The notes beneath the pieces are model-generated. The model ran no database searches and was not told the origin of the DNA. It was given only the letters and a program-made list of their open reading frames with translations. Made by a program: the position numbers and the translations under genes. This document shows positions 17,422-26,790 of a DNA stretch of 64,000 nucleotides, in pieces. The stretch is taken from contig NZ_CP142884.1 in the NCBI RefSeq assembly GCF_040760075.1, forward strand, positions 4,898,001-4,962,000, written 5' to 3'. Each line of letters begins with the position of its first letter. Within the stretch, counting starts at the first letter, position 1. Origin of the DNA: Sphingobacterium sp. R2 (lineage in GTDB: Bacteria > Bacteroidota > Bacteroidia > Sphingobacteriales > Sphingobacteriaceae).

Positions 17422-19320
17422 ATGAAAAAATATTTCAAGGTAATTTTTATAACGGGTGTGCTGTGGTCATCCACATCCTTACTCTCCTGCAATAAATATC
17501 TAGATAAAGAAGAGCAGTCCAACGTATCATCCAAAGAAGCATTCAAAAATTTTATAAACTTTCAGGGGTATACCGAAGAGCTGTATAACTGTGTAGTTAA
17601 TTTCAGTAACAACTACTGGACCAACTCTTGGAACTGGGGCGAGGACGAAATAACTTCCACAGCAAACAATTTTCATTTCGTAAACAAAATAGACGAAGGT
17701 AATTTTTGGGGTTGGCAAAGAGACTTTGATGGTTGGGGAGCCGGTTGGATGGATCAGGGCGATTTTACCACCAGAAATGACGATGTATTCGCCAACCGCG
17801 CCTTCCGCGATTTATGGAGCGCCGCATGGTTTGGGCTTCGCAAAATAAGCTTAGGCTTAGAAAATATAGATAAACTGACCGAAGCAACACAAGAAGAAAG
17901 GGATCTGATCAAGGGGCAATTGTTATTTTTCCGAGGTTGGTTTCACCATCGACTAATGGAATATTTTGGCGGTATGCCTTACATTAATTATGTACTTCCT
18001 AGCGACGAAAAGCTTCGACTACCAAGACTGAGCTATCAGGCCTGTGCGGATCTTGCCGCAGCCGATTTTAGAGAAGCGGCCGACCTTTTGCCAATTGATT
18101 GGGATAATACAACCGCTGGAAAACGTACACTGGGTAAAAATCAGCTGCGCATCAATAAAATTATGGCGCTGGCCTACCTTGGTAAGAACTACCTTTGGGC
18201 AGGAAGTCCCTTAATGAACTTTCAGTCAACAGGAAGTAAGACCTATCACGCAGATTATTGTAAAAAAGCGGCTCAAGCTTTTGGTGAATTGCTCTCGCTT
18301 GTCGAAAGCGGCCAGACAAGTTATGCGCTGGTACCACTAGCCAATATCCATTTAAACTTCTATACAACGGGACAAAACTGGGCGATGCCAGGAAGTACAG
18401 AGGCAATCTTCAGGGGACCTTATATTGATGCCTGGGTATCTAATTGGGGGACCAGCAAACAGTACATCCCTTTAGAGGTTGGCGACGGCGACCTGAAGTT
18501 CAATCCGACCGCAAATTATGTCGACTACTATGGCATGAAAAGTGGCTTACCGATCAAGGACATTACCAAGTCCGACTCGGAATCGGGATATAATGCCGAA
18601 TACCCTTGGAAAGATCGGGATCCACGCTTTTATAAGGACATTATTTTTGACGGCACAAAGGTCGTTCAGGGAAACATGTCCGCGTCAGAAGAGAAAAACC
18701 GCAATGCCAATCTATACACAGGCGGAAGCTATCGAGATACCCGTACTGGCAGTCAGACAGGCTATGTCTTACGCAAATTTATCCCTTTGACAGCCAATAA
18801 ATATGATCAAGCTTATAGTTACGGAACCACGCTTCATATTTACGTCCCTTACATGCGCCTTGCCGATGTTTATTTGATGTATGCAGAAGCAGCCATGATG
18901 GCTTCCAATTCGGCCACGGGCAAAGCAGACAATTATGGTAAAACCGCTGTCGACGCTATCAATATCATACGCGACCGGGCTGGCGTGGGACATGTAAACA
19001 GTAAGTTTCTTGGCTCTGCCGAATCCCTGCTTCCCGAGTTACGCCGCGAACGCGCTGTCGAACTTTCTTTCGAAGGGCACCGCTTTAATGATCTGCGCCG
19101 CTGGTTGTTGCTGACAGAAGCTCCATATACCTTAAAAAAAGCGGTTTTCTTTGATCGAGCAGGCGTATTTAACAACCAAGATCCATCTCAAAATCGTGTC
19201 GTCAATATTCAAGAGAATATCATTTTGGAACGCAAATTCACGAGCAAACACTACTGGTTGCCACTAAAAGTCAGAGATGTCAGTATGTATCCCGAGTTCT
19301 ATCAGAACCCAGGCTGGTAA
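17422..19320 (+). CDS. SusD/RagB-family xylan-binding lipoprotein (XusB-like)
   Basis: A surface lipoprotein of 632 residues. The frame is open from 17389, but the ATG at 17422 begins a normal lipoprotein signal (MKKYFKVIF to LLSC, Cys at about 23) and lies 13 bp after the SusC stop, so that start is preferred. SusD features are the helical TPR-like core (residues about 90-330, with KGQLLFFRGWFHHRLMEYFG) and the C-terminal RRERAVELSFEGHRFNDLRRW motif followed by HYWLPL. It would bind xylo-oligosaccharides at the cell surface and act as a lid on the SusC channel encoded upstream. Confidence 0.94.
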   Translation: MKKYFKVIFITGVLWSSTSLLSCNKYLDKEEQSNVSSKEAFKNFINFQGYTEELYNCVVNFSNNYWTNSWNWGEDEITSTANNFHFVNKIDEGNFWGWQRDFDGWGAGWMDQGDFTTRNDDVFANRAFRDLWSAAWFGLRKISLGLENIDKLTEATQEERDLIKGQLLFFRGWFHHRLMEYFGGMPYINYVLPSDEKLRLPRLSYQACADLAAADFREAADLLPIDWDNTTAGKRTLGKNQLRINKIMALAYLGKNYLWAGSPLMNFQSTGSKTYHADYCKKAAQAFGELLSLVESGQTSYALVPLANIHLNFYTTGQNWAMPGSTEAIFRGPYIDAWVSNWGTSKQYIPLEVGDGDLKFNPTANYVDYYGMKSGLPIKDITKSDSESGYNAEYPWKDRDPRFYKDIIFDGTKVVQGNMSASEEKNRNANLYTGGSYRDTRTGSQTGYVLRKFIPLTANKYDQAYSYGTTLHIYVPYMRLADVYLMYAEAAMMASNSATGKADNYGKTAVDAINIIRDRAGVGHVNSKFLGSAESLLPELRRERAVELSFEGHRFNDLRRWLLLTEAPYTLKKAVFFDRAGVFNNQDPSQNRVVNIQENIILERKFTSKHYWLPLKVRDVSMYPEFYQNPGW

Positions 19321-19345
19321 CAAGTTTCATTTAATCATTCAAAAA

Positions 19346-22224
19346 ATGAAGTACAAAAAATTAACGATAGCACTATGTCTTGGATTAAGCTGGATCGCCA
19401 CCACTGAAGGAATGGCCAAAGCATCGCATGATCCAAACGTAATAACAGATAGAAATATATTCCGTGAATTGTTGAGAGCCGCAGTTCCAGACAGTAGCGG
19501 CACAGATAGTACATCAATTGTACAAGTCGCATTCCGCAAAGTTCATAAAAATGATCTCATGGGCAATGTTCAAACCATCAACATTCCTCAATTGCTCGAT
19601 AAGAGCTATAATACCTATAGTCTAGAAAATCTCGATGCATTTATTCCAGGTTATAATGGAAATATTTGGGGAATGAGCGGTTATTTGGTCTTAGTGGATG
19701 GATTTCCGCGCGATGCCAACAATGTGATGCCCACAGAAATCGAGCAGATCAGTGTGCTAAAAGGAGTCAATGCCATTGCACTTTATGGGAGCCGGGCGGC
19801 CAAAGGCGTCATCAGCATTAGCACAAAACGTGGAATGGCCGGGGGCCAGAAGATCAAAATCAGGGCGAATGCTGGTATCAACGCTGCGATAAGCTATCCG
19901 CAATACCTGGGCTCAGCAGAATATATGACATTGTATAACGAAGCCCGACAAAATGATGGATTAACACCGCTTTATAGCGCTGAAACGATCTATCAACACG
20001 CAGCTGGAACAAATCCCTTTCGCTACCCTAACGTCGATTACTATTCATGGGACTATATTAAAGATCATTACAACCGCTACGATGCGACTGCCGAAATATC
20101 AGGGGGCAACCAGCGGGCGCAATACTATACCAACTTTGGATTCTGGTCAGAAGGAGCTATGCTCAATTTTGGACAAGCGAAGAAAAATGGTGGTGCCAAT
20201 AGATTTAATATGCGCGGTAATATAGATGTCAAAGTCAGTGACCTCATCTCATTAAATGTAGATGCAGCAGCCAGTTTCTATGTTTCAAAAGGAGTAAATG
20301 CTAACTATTGGAATGAAGCAGCCACCATACGCCCACATCGCTTCTCCCCCCTCATCCCGATTGATATGATTGAAGAAGGAGATATCAACTCGATGGTCTA
20401 TGTCAACAACAGTAATTTTCTTATCGATGGCAAATATCTCCTGGGGGAAGTCAGCTCGACCAAACCAATGCTTTTGGAAATATTTATGCCGGTGGCACAA
20501 ATCGTGATCTCAACCGGCAGTTTCAATTTAATACGGGTTTGAATTTTGACTTGAAAAATATACTGCAAGGCCTAGTTTTTAAAACTAACCTCGCCGTGGA
20601 CTATCAGTCAAATTACAATCAGTCCTACAACAACAATTATGCAGTATATCAGGCATCATGGAATAACTACGATGGAAAAGATCGAATCAGTAGCCTCACA
20701 AAATATGGCGATGACCGCATTTCAGGTATCCAGAATATCAGTGGTAGTACCTATCGGCAGACCATAGGACTCAATGGCTCCCTGAACTTTAATCGCACCT
20801 ACAATAGCAATCACCATGTTTCGGCAATCCTTTTGGCCAATGCGTTTCAGATCGCTGCCTCCGGCAGCTATCATAAAGTCAGCAATGCTAACCTAGGGCT
20901 ACAATTAGGCTACAACTATTCAAGCAAATATTATGTTGACTTTAGTAGCGCTTACAGCCACTCTGCAAAATTACCACAGGGAAACAGGCAAGCCCTATCC
21001 CCTACACTGGCACTTGCCTGGCGTTTGTCTAAAGAAAACTTCCTCGCCAACAATAGAATCGTCAACGAGTTAAGATTGTCTGCTTCAGCAGGTATTCTAA
21101 ACACCGATCTGGACATTAGCGATTATTACCTTTATCAAGGCTATTATACCTACAACGACGGAGCTTGGTATAGCTGGGCAGATGGTGCATTGGTGCACTC
21201 TTTTGACCGACGAAGAGGCGACAATCCAAACATGAAGTTTCCAAAACGCAAGGAATTTAATGTCGCCCTGGAAGGGGGGCTTTACGATAACCTGATCACG
21301 TTCAGTACCGGTTACTTTTTTAATCGCATGAGCGGCGGTTTGGTACAGGCCACAACCCAATATCCCATGTATTTCATGACCGGTTGGCCCGTTTACTCGG
21401 ATCTTCCTTATATCAATTATAACATTGACGAACGTCGGGGAATTGACTTTGGCATCAATCTGAACAAACAGATCAACCAAACGTTTGTATCGCTGGGTTT
21501 CAATGGCATGTATTATACAACAAAAGCAGTCAAAAGGGACGAACTCTATCAGTTTAGCTATCAAAATAGAGCCGGAAAACCGCTAGACGCCATTTGGGGC
21601 TTACAGCACGACGGTTTTTATATGAGCCAGTCCGATATTGACAATTCGGCCTTCTCCTCCTTTGGTGAAGTAAAACCCGGTGATATAAAGTATAAAGATC
21701 AAAATGGAGACGGCACCATTGATACGCGAGACGAAGTATATTTGGGCAAAGGTGGATGGGCGGGGTCGCCACTTACACTCGGACTGAACCTAACAGTGAA
21801 ATGGAACAACTTAACCTTATTTGCAGCTGCTACAGGCCAGTTCGGTGCTAAGGCCATGAAAAACAGTTCGTATTTTTGGGTGGATGCAGAGGATAAATAT
21901 TCGGTGGCCGTGCGTGACCGTTGGACCGAATCGACCAAAGAGACTGCAACTTACCCACGCCTAACCACATTTAACAGCGACAATAACTTTCGAAGCTCAG
22001 ACTTTTGGCTTTATAAGAACGATCGTATCAATTTGTCCAAAGTGCAGCTTTCCTATGATTTTCCCAAACATATACTCAGCTCCAAATTTATCCACGAACT
22101 GGGAATTTATGCCAATGGATCCAATCTGTTGATGATTGCAAAGGAAAAAGAAACCATGCAATTGAATATTGGACAAGCGCCCCAAACCCGATTTTTCAAC
22201 GTCGGCCTTAAGGCTTTATTTTAA
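19346..22224 (+). pseudogene. Second SusC-family transporter (XusC-like), split by a 1-nt frameshift
   Basis: Two overlapping frames (19346-20542 and 20539-22224) together encode one SusC barrel of about 959 residues. The first carries a signal peptide and, unlike the other SusCs here, no carboxypeptidase-D-like domain: it goes almost straight to the plug (GYLVLVDGFPRD, QISVLKGVNAIALYGSRAAKGV). The break is at the G5 tract 20443-20447. With one more G the reading continues as LLGGSQLDQTNAFGN into the second frame, with no stop between. The C-terminus is a normal barrel end (FFNVGLKALF). The likely ATG at 19346 follows the SusD stop by 25 bp. Sequencing error, recent mutation, phase variation or slippage are all possible. 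If the break is real, the protein would lack most of its barrel. Confidence 0.88.
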
Positions 22225-22245
22225 TCATGAATAGTTAAAAAGAGA

Positions 22246-24009
22246 ATGATGAAAAAAATACTAATGATAGCTATCCTGAGCAGCCTGTTATTTTCTTCCT
22301 GCGATGATATGTTTGAGCCTACTCTAGAGAACAATCTCGAAATTGAAACGGCCAATAGCCGTCCTTTGTATGCCCAGGGACTGCTCTTAAATGGATATAA
22401 CCGGATTCCGAGCAACAGTTACAGCTTTGACGATGTATCAACCGACAATGCGGTGAGCAACGACAAGAACAATACTTTTCTAAAAACGGCAACCGGACAG
22501 TGGACAAGCATAAACAACCCTTTCGATCAATGGCGCAACAGTTACGCAGCTATCCAATATCTAAATAATTTTCTGTCCTTAACCGATCAAGTAGAATGGG
22601 CAATGGAACCAAAAGTCAGCGCCCTATTCAACGACCGGATGAAAGGCGAAGCCTACGGTCTTCGTGCGCTATTTATGTTCCATCTTCTACAAGCACATGC
22701 CGGCAAGTCAAGTACAGGAGAAATAATGGGCGTACCCATTCGTTTGACTCCCGAGACCGTCAATTCGGATTTCAATCAACCTCGAGCCTCATTTGAAGCC
22801 TGTATGCAGCAGTTATACGATGATATAAAAAATGCAGAGGACCTCCTCCCAATGGATTATGAAAATATAACCAGCGATAGCCAAGTTCCAGCCAAATATG
22901 CAGGATCTATAAACGCCAATGATTACAATCGCGTATTTGGCGATACTTTTAAACTACGGATGACCAAACGCATCGCACAAGCTATCCGAGCTAGAGCAGC
23001 GCTGCTAGCTGCCAGCCCAGCATACAGTGAAGGGAGCAAAACCACTTGGGAACAAGCCGCAAACTATGCGGGACAGGTCATTCAAGCCAAAGGCGGAGCC
23101 AGTGGCATCGATCCTAAAGGATTTACCTGGTACAATAAAGACGTAATCGATGGCCTGACCTCTGGATCCAATCCAGCCGAAATTATTTGGCGCACTGACA
23201 AAGGAAATAGCAACAGCATGGAACAAGACCATTTTCCGCCCACCTTATTTGGAAGAGGGCGACTCAATCCAACACAAAACCTGGTCGATGCCTTCCCTAT
23301 GGAGAATGGCTATCCCATTAGCGATGCCAATTCGGCTTACAACAAGGCCAATCCTTACGACAAAAGGGATCCCCGATTAAAAACCTATATCATTGTCAAT
23401 GGAGCAACAGCAGGGGTCAGCAATACAGCGATCAATACAACAGCCAATAGTGCAACAAATGACGGCTTAAACAAAGTGGAAACCTCCACACGGACGGGGT
23501 ACTACCTGAAAAAGCTCCTGCGTCAGGATGTCAATCTCAATCCATCATCTTCAACCCAGCAAATGCATTTCAACGCTCGTATACGCATGACAGAAATGTA
23601 TCTAGCCTATGCCGAAGCAGCTAATGAAGCTTGGGGACCTACCGGCATGGGAACCTTTGCGTTCTCTGCCTACGATATCATTAAAGCTATCCGCAGGCGT
23701 GCAGGTGTAGGCACCAACAATGGCGATCCATACCTCGAGCAAGTAAAAAACAATAAAGATCAAATGCGGCAGCTGATCCGAAACGAACGCCGACTGGAGC
23801 TATGCTTTGAAGGATTTCGCTTTTGGGATCTACGCCGCTGGAAAATGGACATCAATGTCGCCGCCAAGGGAATAAACATCACTAATAATAACTATACCGA
23901 AATACCTGTAGAAAATAGAGTCTATGAAAACTATATGAATTACGGTCCAATTCCCTACAGTGAGGTACTTAAATACAGTAATCTTATACAAAATATAGGT
24001 TGGAATTAA
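22246..24009 (+). CDS. Second SusD/RagB-family lipoprotein (XusD-like)
   Basis: A 587-residue lipoprotein with MMKKILMIAILSSLLFSSC at the N-terminus (lipid Cys at about 19). The SusD fold is visible from FDQWRNSYAAIQYLNNFL and MKGEAYGLRALFMFHLLQAHAG in the TPR-like half to the C-terminal RNERRLELCFEGFRFWDLRRWK motif. It partners the frameshifted SusC gene that ends 21 bp upstream and is the fourth gene in the xus-like order. It is intact even though its SusC partner appears broken, which argues that the break is recent or artefactual. An ATG at 22249 is an equally good start. Confidence 0.93.
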   Translation: MMKKILMIAILSSLLFSSCDDMFEPTLENNLEIETANSRPLYAQGLLLNGYNRIPSNSYSFDDVSTDNAVSNDKNNTFLKTATGQWTSINNPFDQWRNSYAAIQYLNNFLSLTDQVEWAMEPKVSALFNDRMKGEAYGLRALFMFHLLQAHAGKSSTGEIMGVPIRLTPETVNSDFNQPRASFEACMQQLYDDIKNAEDLLPMDYENITSDSQVPAKYAGSINANDYNRVFGDTFKLRMTKRIAQAIRARAALLAASPAYSEGSKTTWEQAANYAGQVIQAKGGASGIDPKGFTWYNKDVIDGLTSGSNPAEIIWRTDKGNSNSMEQDHFPPTLFGRGRLNPTQNLVDAFPMENGYPISDANSAYNKANPYDKRDPRLKTYIIVNGATAGVSNTAINTTANSATNDGLNKVETSTRTGYYLKKLLRQDVNLNPSSSTQQMHFNARIRMTEMYLAYAEAANEAWGPTGMGTFAFSAYDIIKAIRRRAGVGTNNGDPYLEQVKNNKDQMRQLIRNERRLELCFEGFRFWDLRRWKMDINVAAKGINITNNNYTEIPVENRVYENYMNYGPIPYSEVLKYSNLIQNIGWN

Positions 24010-24025
24010 ACTTAACAAGCACACG

Positions 24026-25051
24026 ATGAAAAAGATCAATATCCTCTACGCAATGGCATTAGTTAGCTTGGCGTCTTGCAAAAATAATGATTGGGAGTTC
24101 CCAGACTTTGAATTTCAATCGGTGTACTTCGCCTATCAGACACCCGTCAGAACGTTAACGCTGGGCGAAGACATTTTTGACAACAGCCTCGACAACCAGC
24201 ATAAGGTGAAAGTCATGGCAACCACTGGAGGAGTATACAACAATGGAAAAGACATCCGTATCGATTTTGTTGTCGACAACAGCCTTACGAATGGCCTTAG
24301 CTATCCAAACGGGCAGGCAGTTACCGCATTACCCAACAATTACTACCAGCTTAGCAGCAATCAAATTAACATCCCAAGTGGTAGTCTCACAGGCGGTGTT
24401 GAAGTGCAACTGACTAACGCATTTTTTGCCGACTCAAAATCCTTGGAAACCTATTACGTACTTCCTCTAAGGATGACAAAAGTGGTTAACGCCGATTCCA
24501 TCCTCTCCGGTAAAACGTCGCTACAGACTGCCAATAGGGCTATTGTATCCGATTGGGATGTCGCACCAAAAGATTTTATCTTTTATGCACTCAAATATAT
24601 CAATCCCTGGCACGGCAATTACCTGCGTCGGGGTACCGACCAGATCGTGGGCAAAGGTGCTAACGGCAACCTGACTAAAAATGTCGTCAGGCACCAGACT
24701 TATGTAGAAAAAGATGAAGTCAAAAGCGTCAATACAGCAGCACTTAAAAAGTCGATTTTGCCGCTATCTTTTAAGGGAGCTGATAATGTTAATATCACTG
24801 TCAATCTGAACTTAACTTTTGATGACGATAATAATTGCAGTGTTAGCTCAGGCAGCGCGGGAATATCTGCGTCAGGGACCGGAAAGTTCGTCAAACGGGG
24901 CGAAAAAAATAGCTGGGGCAATACAGACAGAGATGCACTTTATTTATCCTATACGATTGATATGGCACAAATGACTGTCACAAGCAAGGATACCCTCGTG
25001 ATGCGGGACAGATCTGTCAAAATGGAAACTTTTACACCCATCAAAAAGTAG
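24026..25051 (+). CDS. DUF1735/DUF5627-type surface lipoprotein (XusE-like)
   Basis: A 341-residue predicted lipoprotein (Cys in VSLASCKNN at about residue 18). The region at residues 30-170 (SVYFAYQTPVRTLTLGED, with NYYQLSSNQINIPSGS) resembles the DUF1735 surface glycan-binding family. The rest (from DFIFYALKYINPWHGNYLRRG) resembles the DUF5627 C-terminal part. In xylan loci this position is held by XusE, a presumed surface glycan-binding protein of unproven function. It lies between the second SusD gene (16-bp gap) and the GH10 gene (23-bp gap), so it is co-transcribed with them. Assignment rests on domain resemblance plus gene order. Confidence 0.82.
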   Translation: MKKINILYAMALVSLASCKNNDWEFPDFEFQSVYFAYQTPVRTLTLGEDIFDNSLDNQHKVKVMATTGGVYNNGKDIRIDFVVDNSLTNGLSYPNGQAVTALPNNYYQLSSNQINIPSGSLTGGVEVQLTNAFFADSKSLETYYVLPLRMTKVVNADSILSGKTSLQTANRAIVSDWDVAPKDFIFYALKYINPWHGNYLRRGTDQIVGKGANGNLTKNVVRHQTYVEKDEVKSVNTAALKKSILPLSFKGADNVNITVNLNLTFDDDNNCSVSSGSAGISASGTGKFVKRGEKNSWGNTDRDALYLSYTIDMAQMTVTSKDTLVMRDRSVKMETFTPIKK

Positions 25052-25074
25052 TATCAAATCAATTATGAACCGCG

Positions 25075-26769
25075 ATGAAAAAAATCAATAAAACTATCGT
25101 CATCCTACTTTCGCTCGGCACCGTATGGAGTTCCTGTTCCAAATATCATGCCCTGGAATACGCTGTCGACAAACCAGAGAAAGTAATTGAACAAGAAGAT
25201 ATAAATGCCTACAATCCCCTAAAAAGTTATTTAGACAAGGAGGCAAACCCAGGTTTTAAGCTTGGTGTAGCGCTCAATATAAACGACTATTTAAACAAAG
25301 GGGTGCTTTACCGTCTGTCTAACCGTAATTTTGAGGAAATGGTCATGGGCTATGAAATGAAGCATGGCTCCATTGTGCGGGCAGACGGTAGCCTCAACCT
25401 ATCCCGTGTGGAGCAGCTTATCACGTCCGCACAGGAAAACAATATGGCTTTATATGGGCATACGCTGTGCTGGCACTCGGGACAGAATGCGGCCTATCTC
25501 AATAAATTAATAGCACCTGTGGAAATACCAGGTTCCGACGGGCCAGCCCTAGCTGGTCATGCTTTAAAAATGACCAATCCTTCCGTTGTGAACCCTTGGG
25601 AAGCACAGACAGCCCATGCCATTAATTCCATCGAGGTGGGGAAAGAGTATGTCTTAAAGATTGTCGCCCGGGGCAATAAAGCAGGTAACCTAAGCATTGA
25701 TTTGCAGACTTCTTCCAATTATACTGGTGACAATATGGGCTCATTAGCATTAACGACGAGCTATAAAGAGTACGAACTCAAAGCTACCGCGACTGCCGAA
25801 AGAGATCGTTTTATTATCAATTTCGGCCAATACGACGGTACTATATTCATCGACAAGGTTGTGCTCAAAAAGACCGGTAGTTCAGCTAATCTGATTGCTA
25901 ACGGAGATTTTGAAAGCAATATCGATGGCTGGGGCGGCTGGGGAAACAACTCCACTAGAGCACAGTCAGCGGATGGTGAGGGCTATGGCAGTCCCGGAGG
26001 CTATAGTATTGAAAAAACACCGGCAGAGAAAGAAACCATACTCACCAAAGCGCTGGAGACATTTATTGCTGGTATGCTGGAAAAAACCAAAGGTTACATA
26101 AAAGCCTGGGATGTCGTCAACGAACCCATGTCCGACTGGCCAGACCAATATGCTTTAAAGACCGGAATCGGAAAAACCGATTTGGCGGATGACGAATTCT
26201 ATTGGCAAGATTATTTAGGAAAAGATTATGCCGTAAAAGCCTTCCAGCTTGCCCGCAAATATGGCAATGCCAACGATCTCCTATTCATTAATGATTATGG
26301 CTTAGAAGGCAGTGGTAACAAATGTAAGGGGCTGATTGCCTATGTCAGCTACATCGAAAGCAAGGGGGTTAAAGTAGATGGGATCGGTACCCAGATGCAC
26401 ATCGATATCAATACCAGCAAAGACAATATCGTCAGTATGTTCAATCTATTGGCCTCCACCGGTAAGATGATCAAAGTATCCGAGCTGGACATCGGCTTAG
26501 GAAATGGCATCAAAACTAGCAATGCCACGGTTGAAATGTATCAGAAACAAGCTGACCTGTACAGGTATGTCGTTGAAAAATATCTGGCAATCATTCCAAA
26601 GGATAAGCAATACGGTATTACCATATGGAGCCCATTGGATAGCCCCGATCAGGAGAGTTCATTCTGGCGCCGCGGAGAGCCGGTTGGTTTATGGACCGAA
26701 GGATTTGTTCGAAAGCCAGCCTATCAGGCTGTCGCTGAGGCATTGGTAGCTAAAAAACAAGATCATTAA
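25075..26769 (+). CDS. GH10 endo-beta-1,4-xylanase with inserted CBM (Xyn10C-like)
   Basis: A 564-residue lipoprotein (Cys at about 21 in VWSSC) that should sit on the cell surface and cut xylan chains. The GH10 barrel is in two parts. Residues 55-147 include GHTLCWHSG; residues 311-564 include the acid/base Glu350 in WDVVNEP and the nucleophile Glu470 in KVSELDIGLG. Between them, residues 148-310 are carbohydrate-binding-module sequence of the CBM4/CBM22 kind inserted in the barrel, as in Xyn10C-type enzymes of xylanolytic Bacteroidetes. The insert looks rearranged: a module C-terminal part (about 160-266) comes before a module N-terminal part (NLIANGDFES, about 272-310). Gene order matches xusE-xyn10C. 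Confidence 0.94.
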   Translation: MKKINKTIVILLSLGTVWSSCSKYHALEYAVDKPEKVIEQEDINAYNPLKSYLDKEANPGFKLGVALNINDYLNKGVLYRLSNRNFEEMVMGYEMKHGSIVRADGSLNLSRVEQLITSAQENNMALYGHTLCWHSGQNAAYLNKLIAPVEIPGSDGPALAGHALKMTNPSVVNPWEAQTAHAINSIEVGKEYVLKIVARGNKAGNLSIDLQTSSNYTGDNMGSLALTTSYKEYELKATATAERDRFIINFGQYDGTIFIDKVVLKKTGSSANLIANGDFESNIDGWGGWGNNSTRAQSADGEGYGSPGGYSIEKTPAEKETILTKALETFIAGMLEKTKGYIKAWDVVNEPMSDWPDQYALKTGIGKTDLADDEFYWQDYLGKDYAVKAFQLARKYGNANDLLFINDYGLEGSGNKCKGLIAYVSYIESKGVKVDGIGTQMHIDINTSKDNIVSMFNLLASTGKMIKVSELDIGLGNGIKTSNATVEMYQKQADLYRYVVEKYLAIIPKDKQYGITIWSPLDSPDQESSFWRRGEPVGLWTEGFVRKPAYQAVAEALVAKKQDH

Positions 26770-26790
26770 TCACCCTTAAATATTTAAATT

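Noticed and set aside
20444..20450. Programmed -1 ribosomal frameshift in the second SusC gene
   Set aside because: The site lacks a classic X XXY YYZ heptamer; single-base loss or sequencing error in the G tract is simpler.
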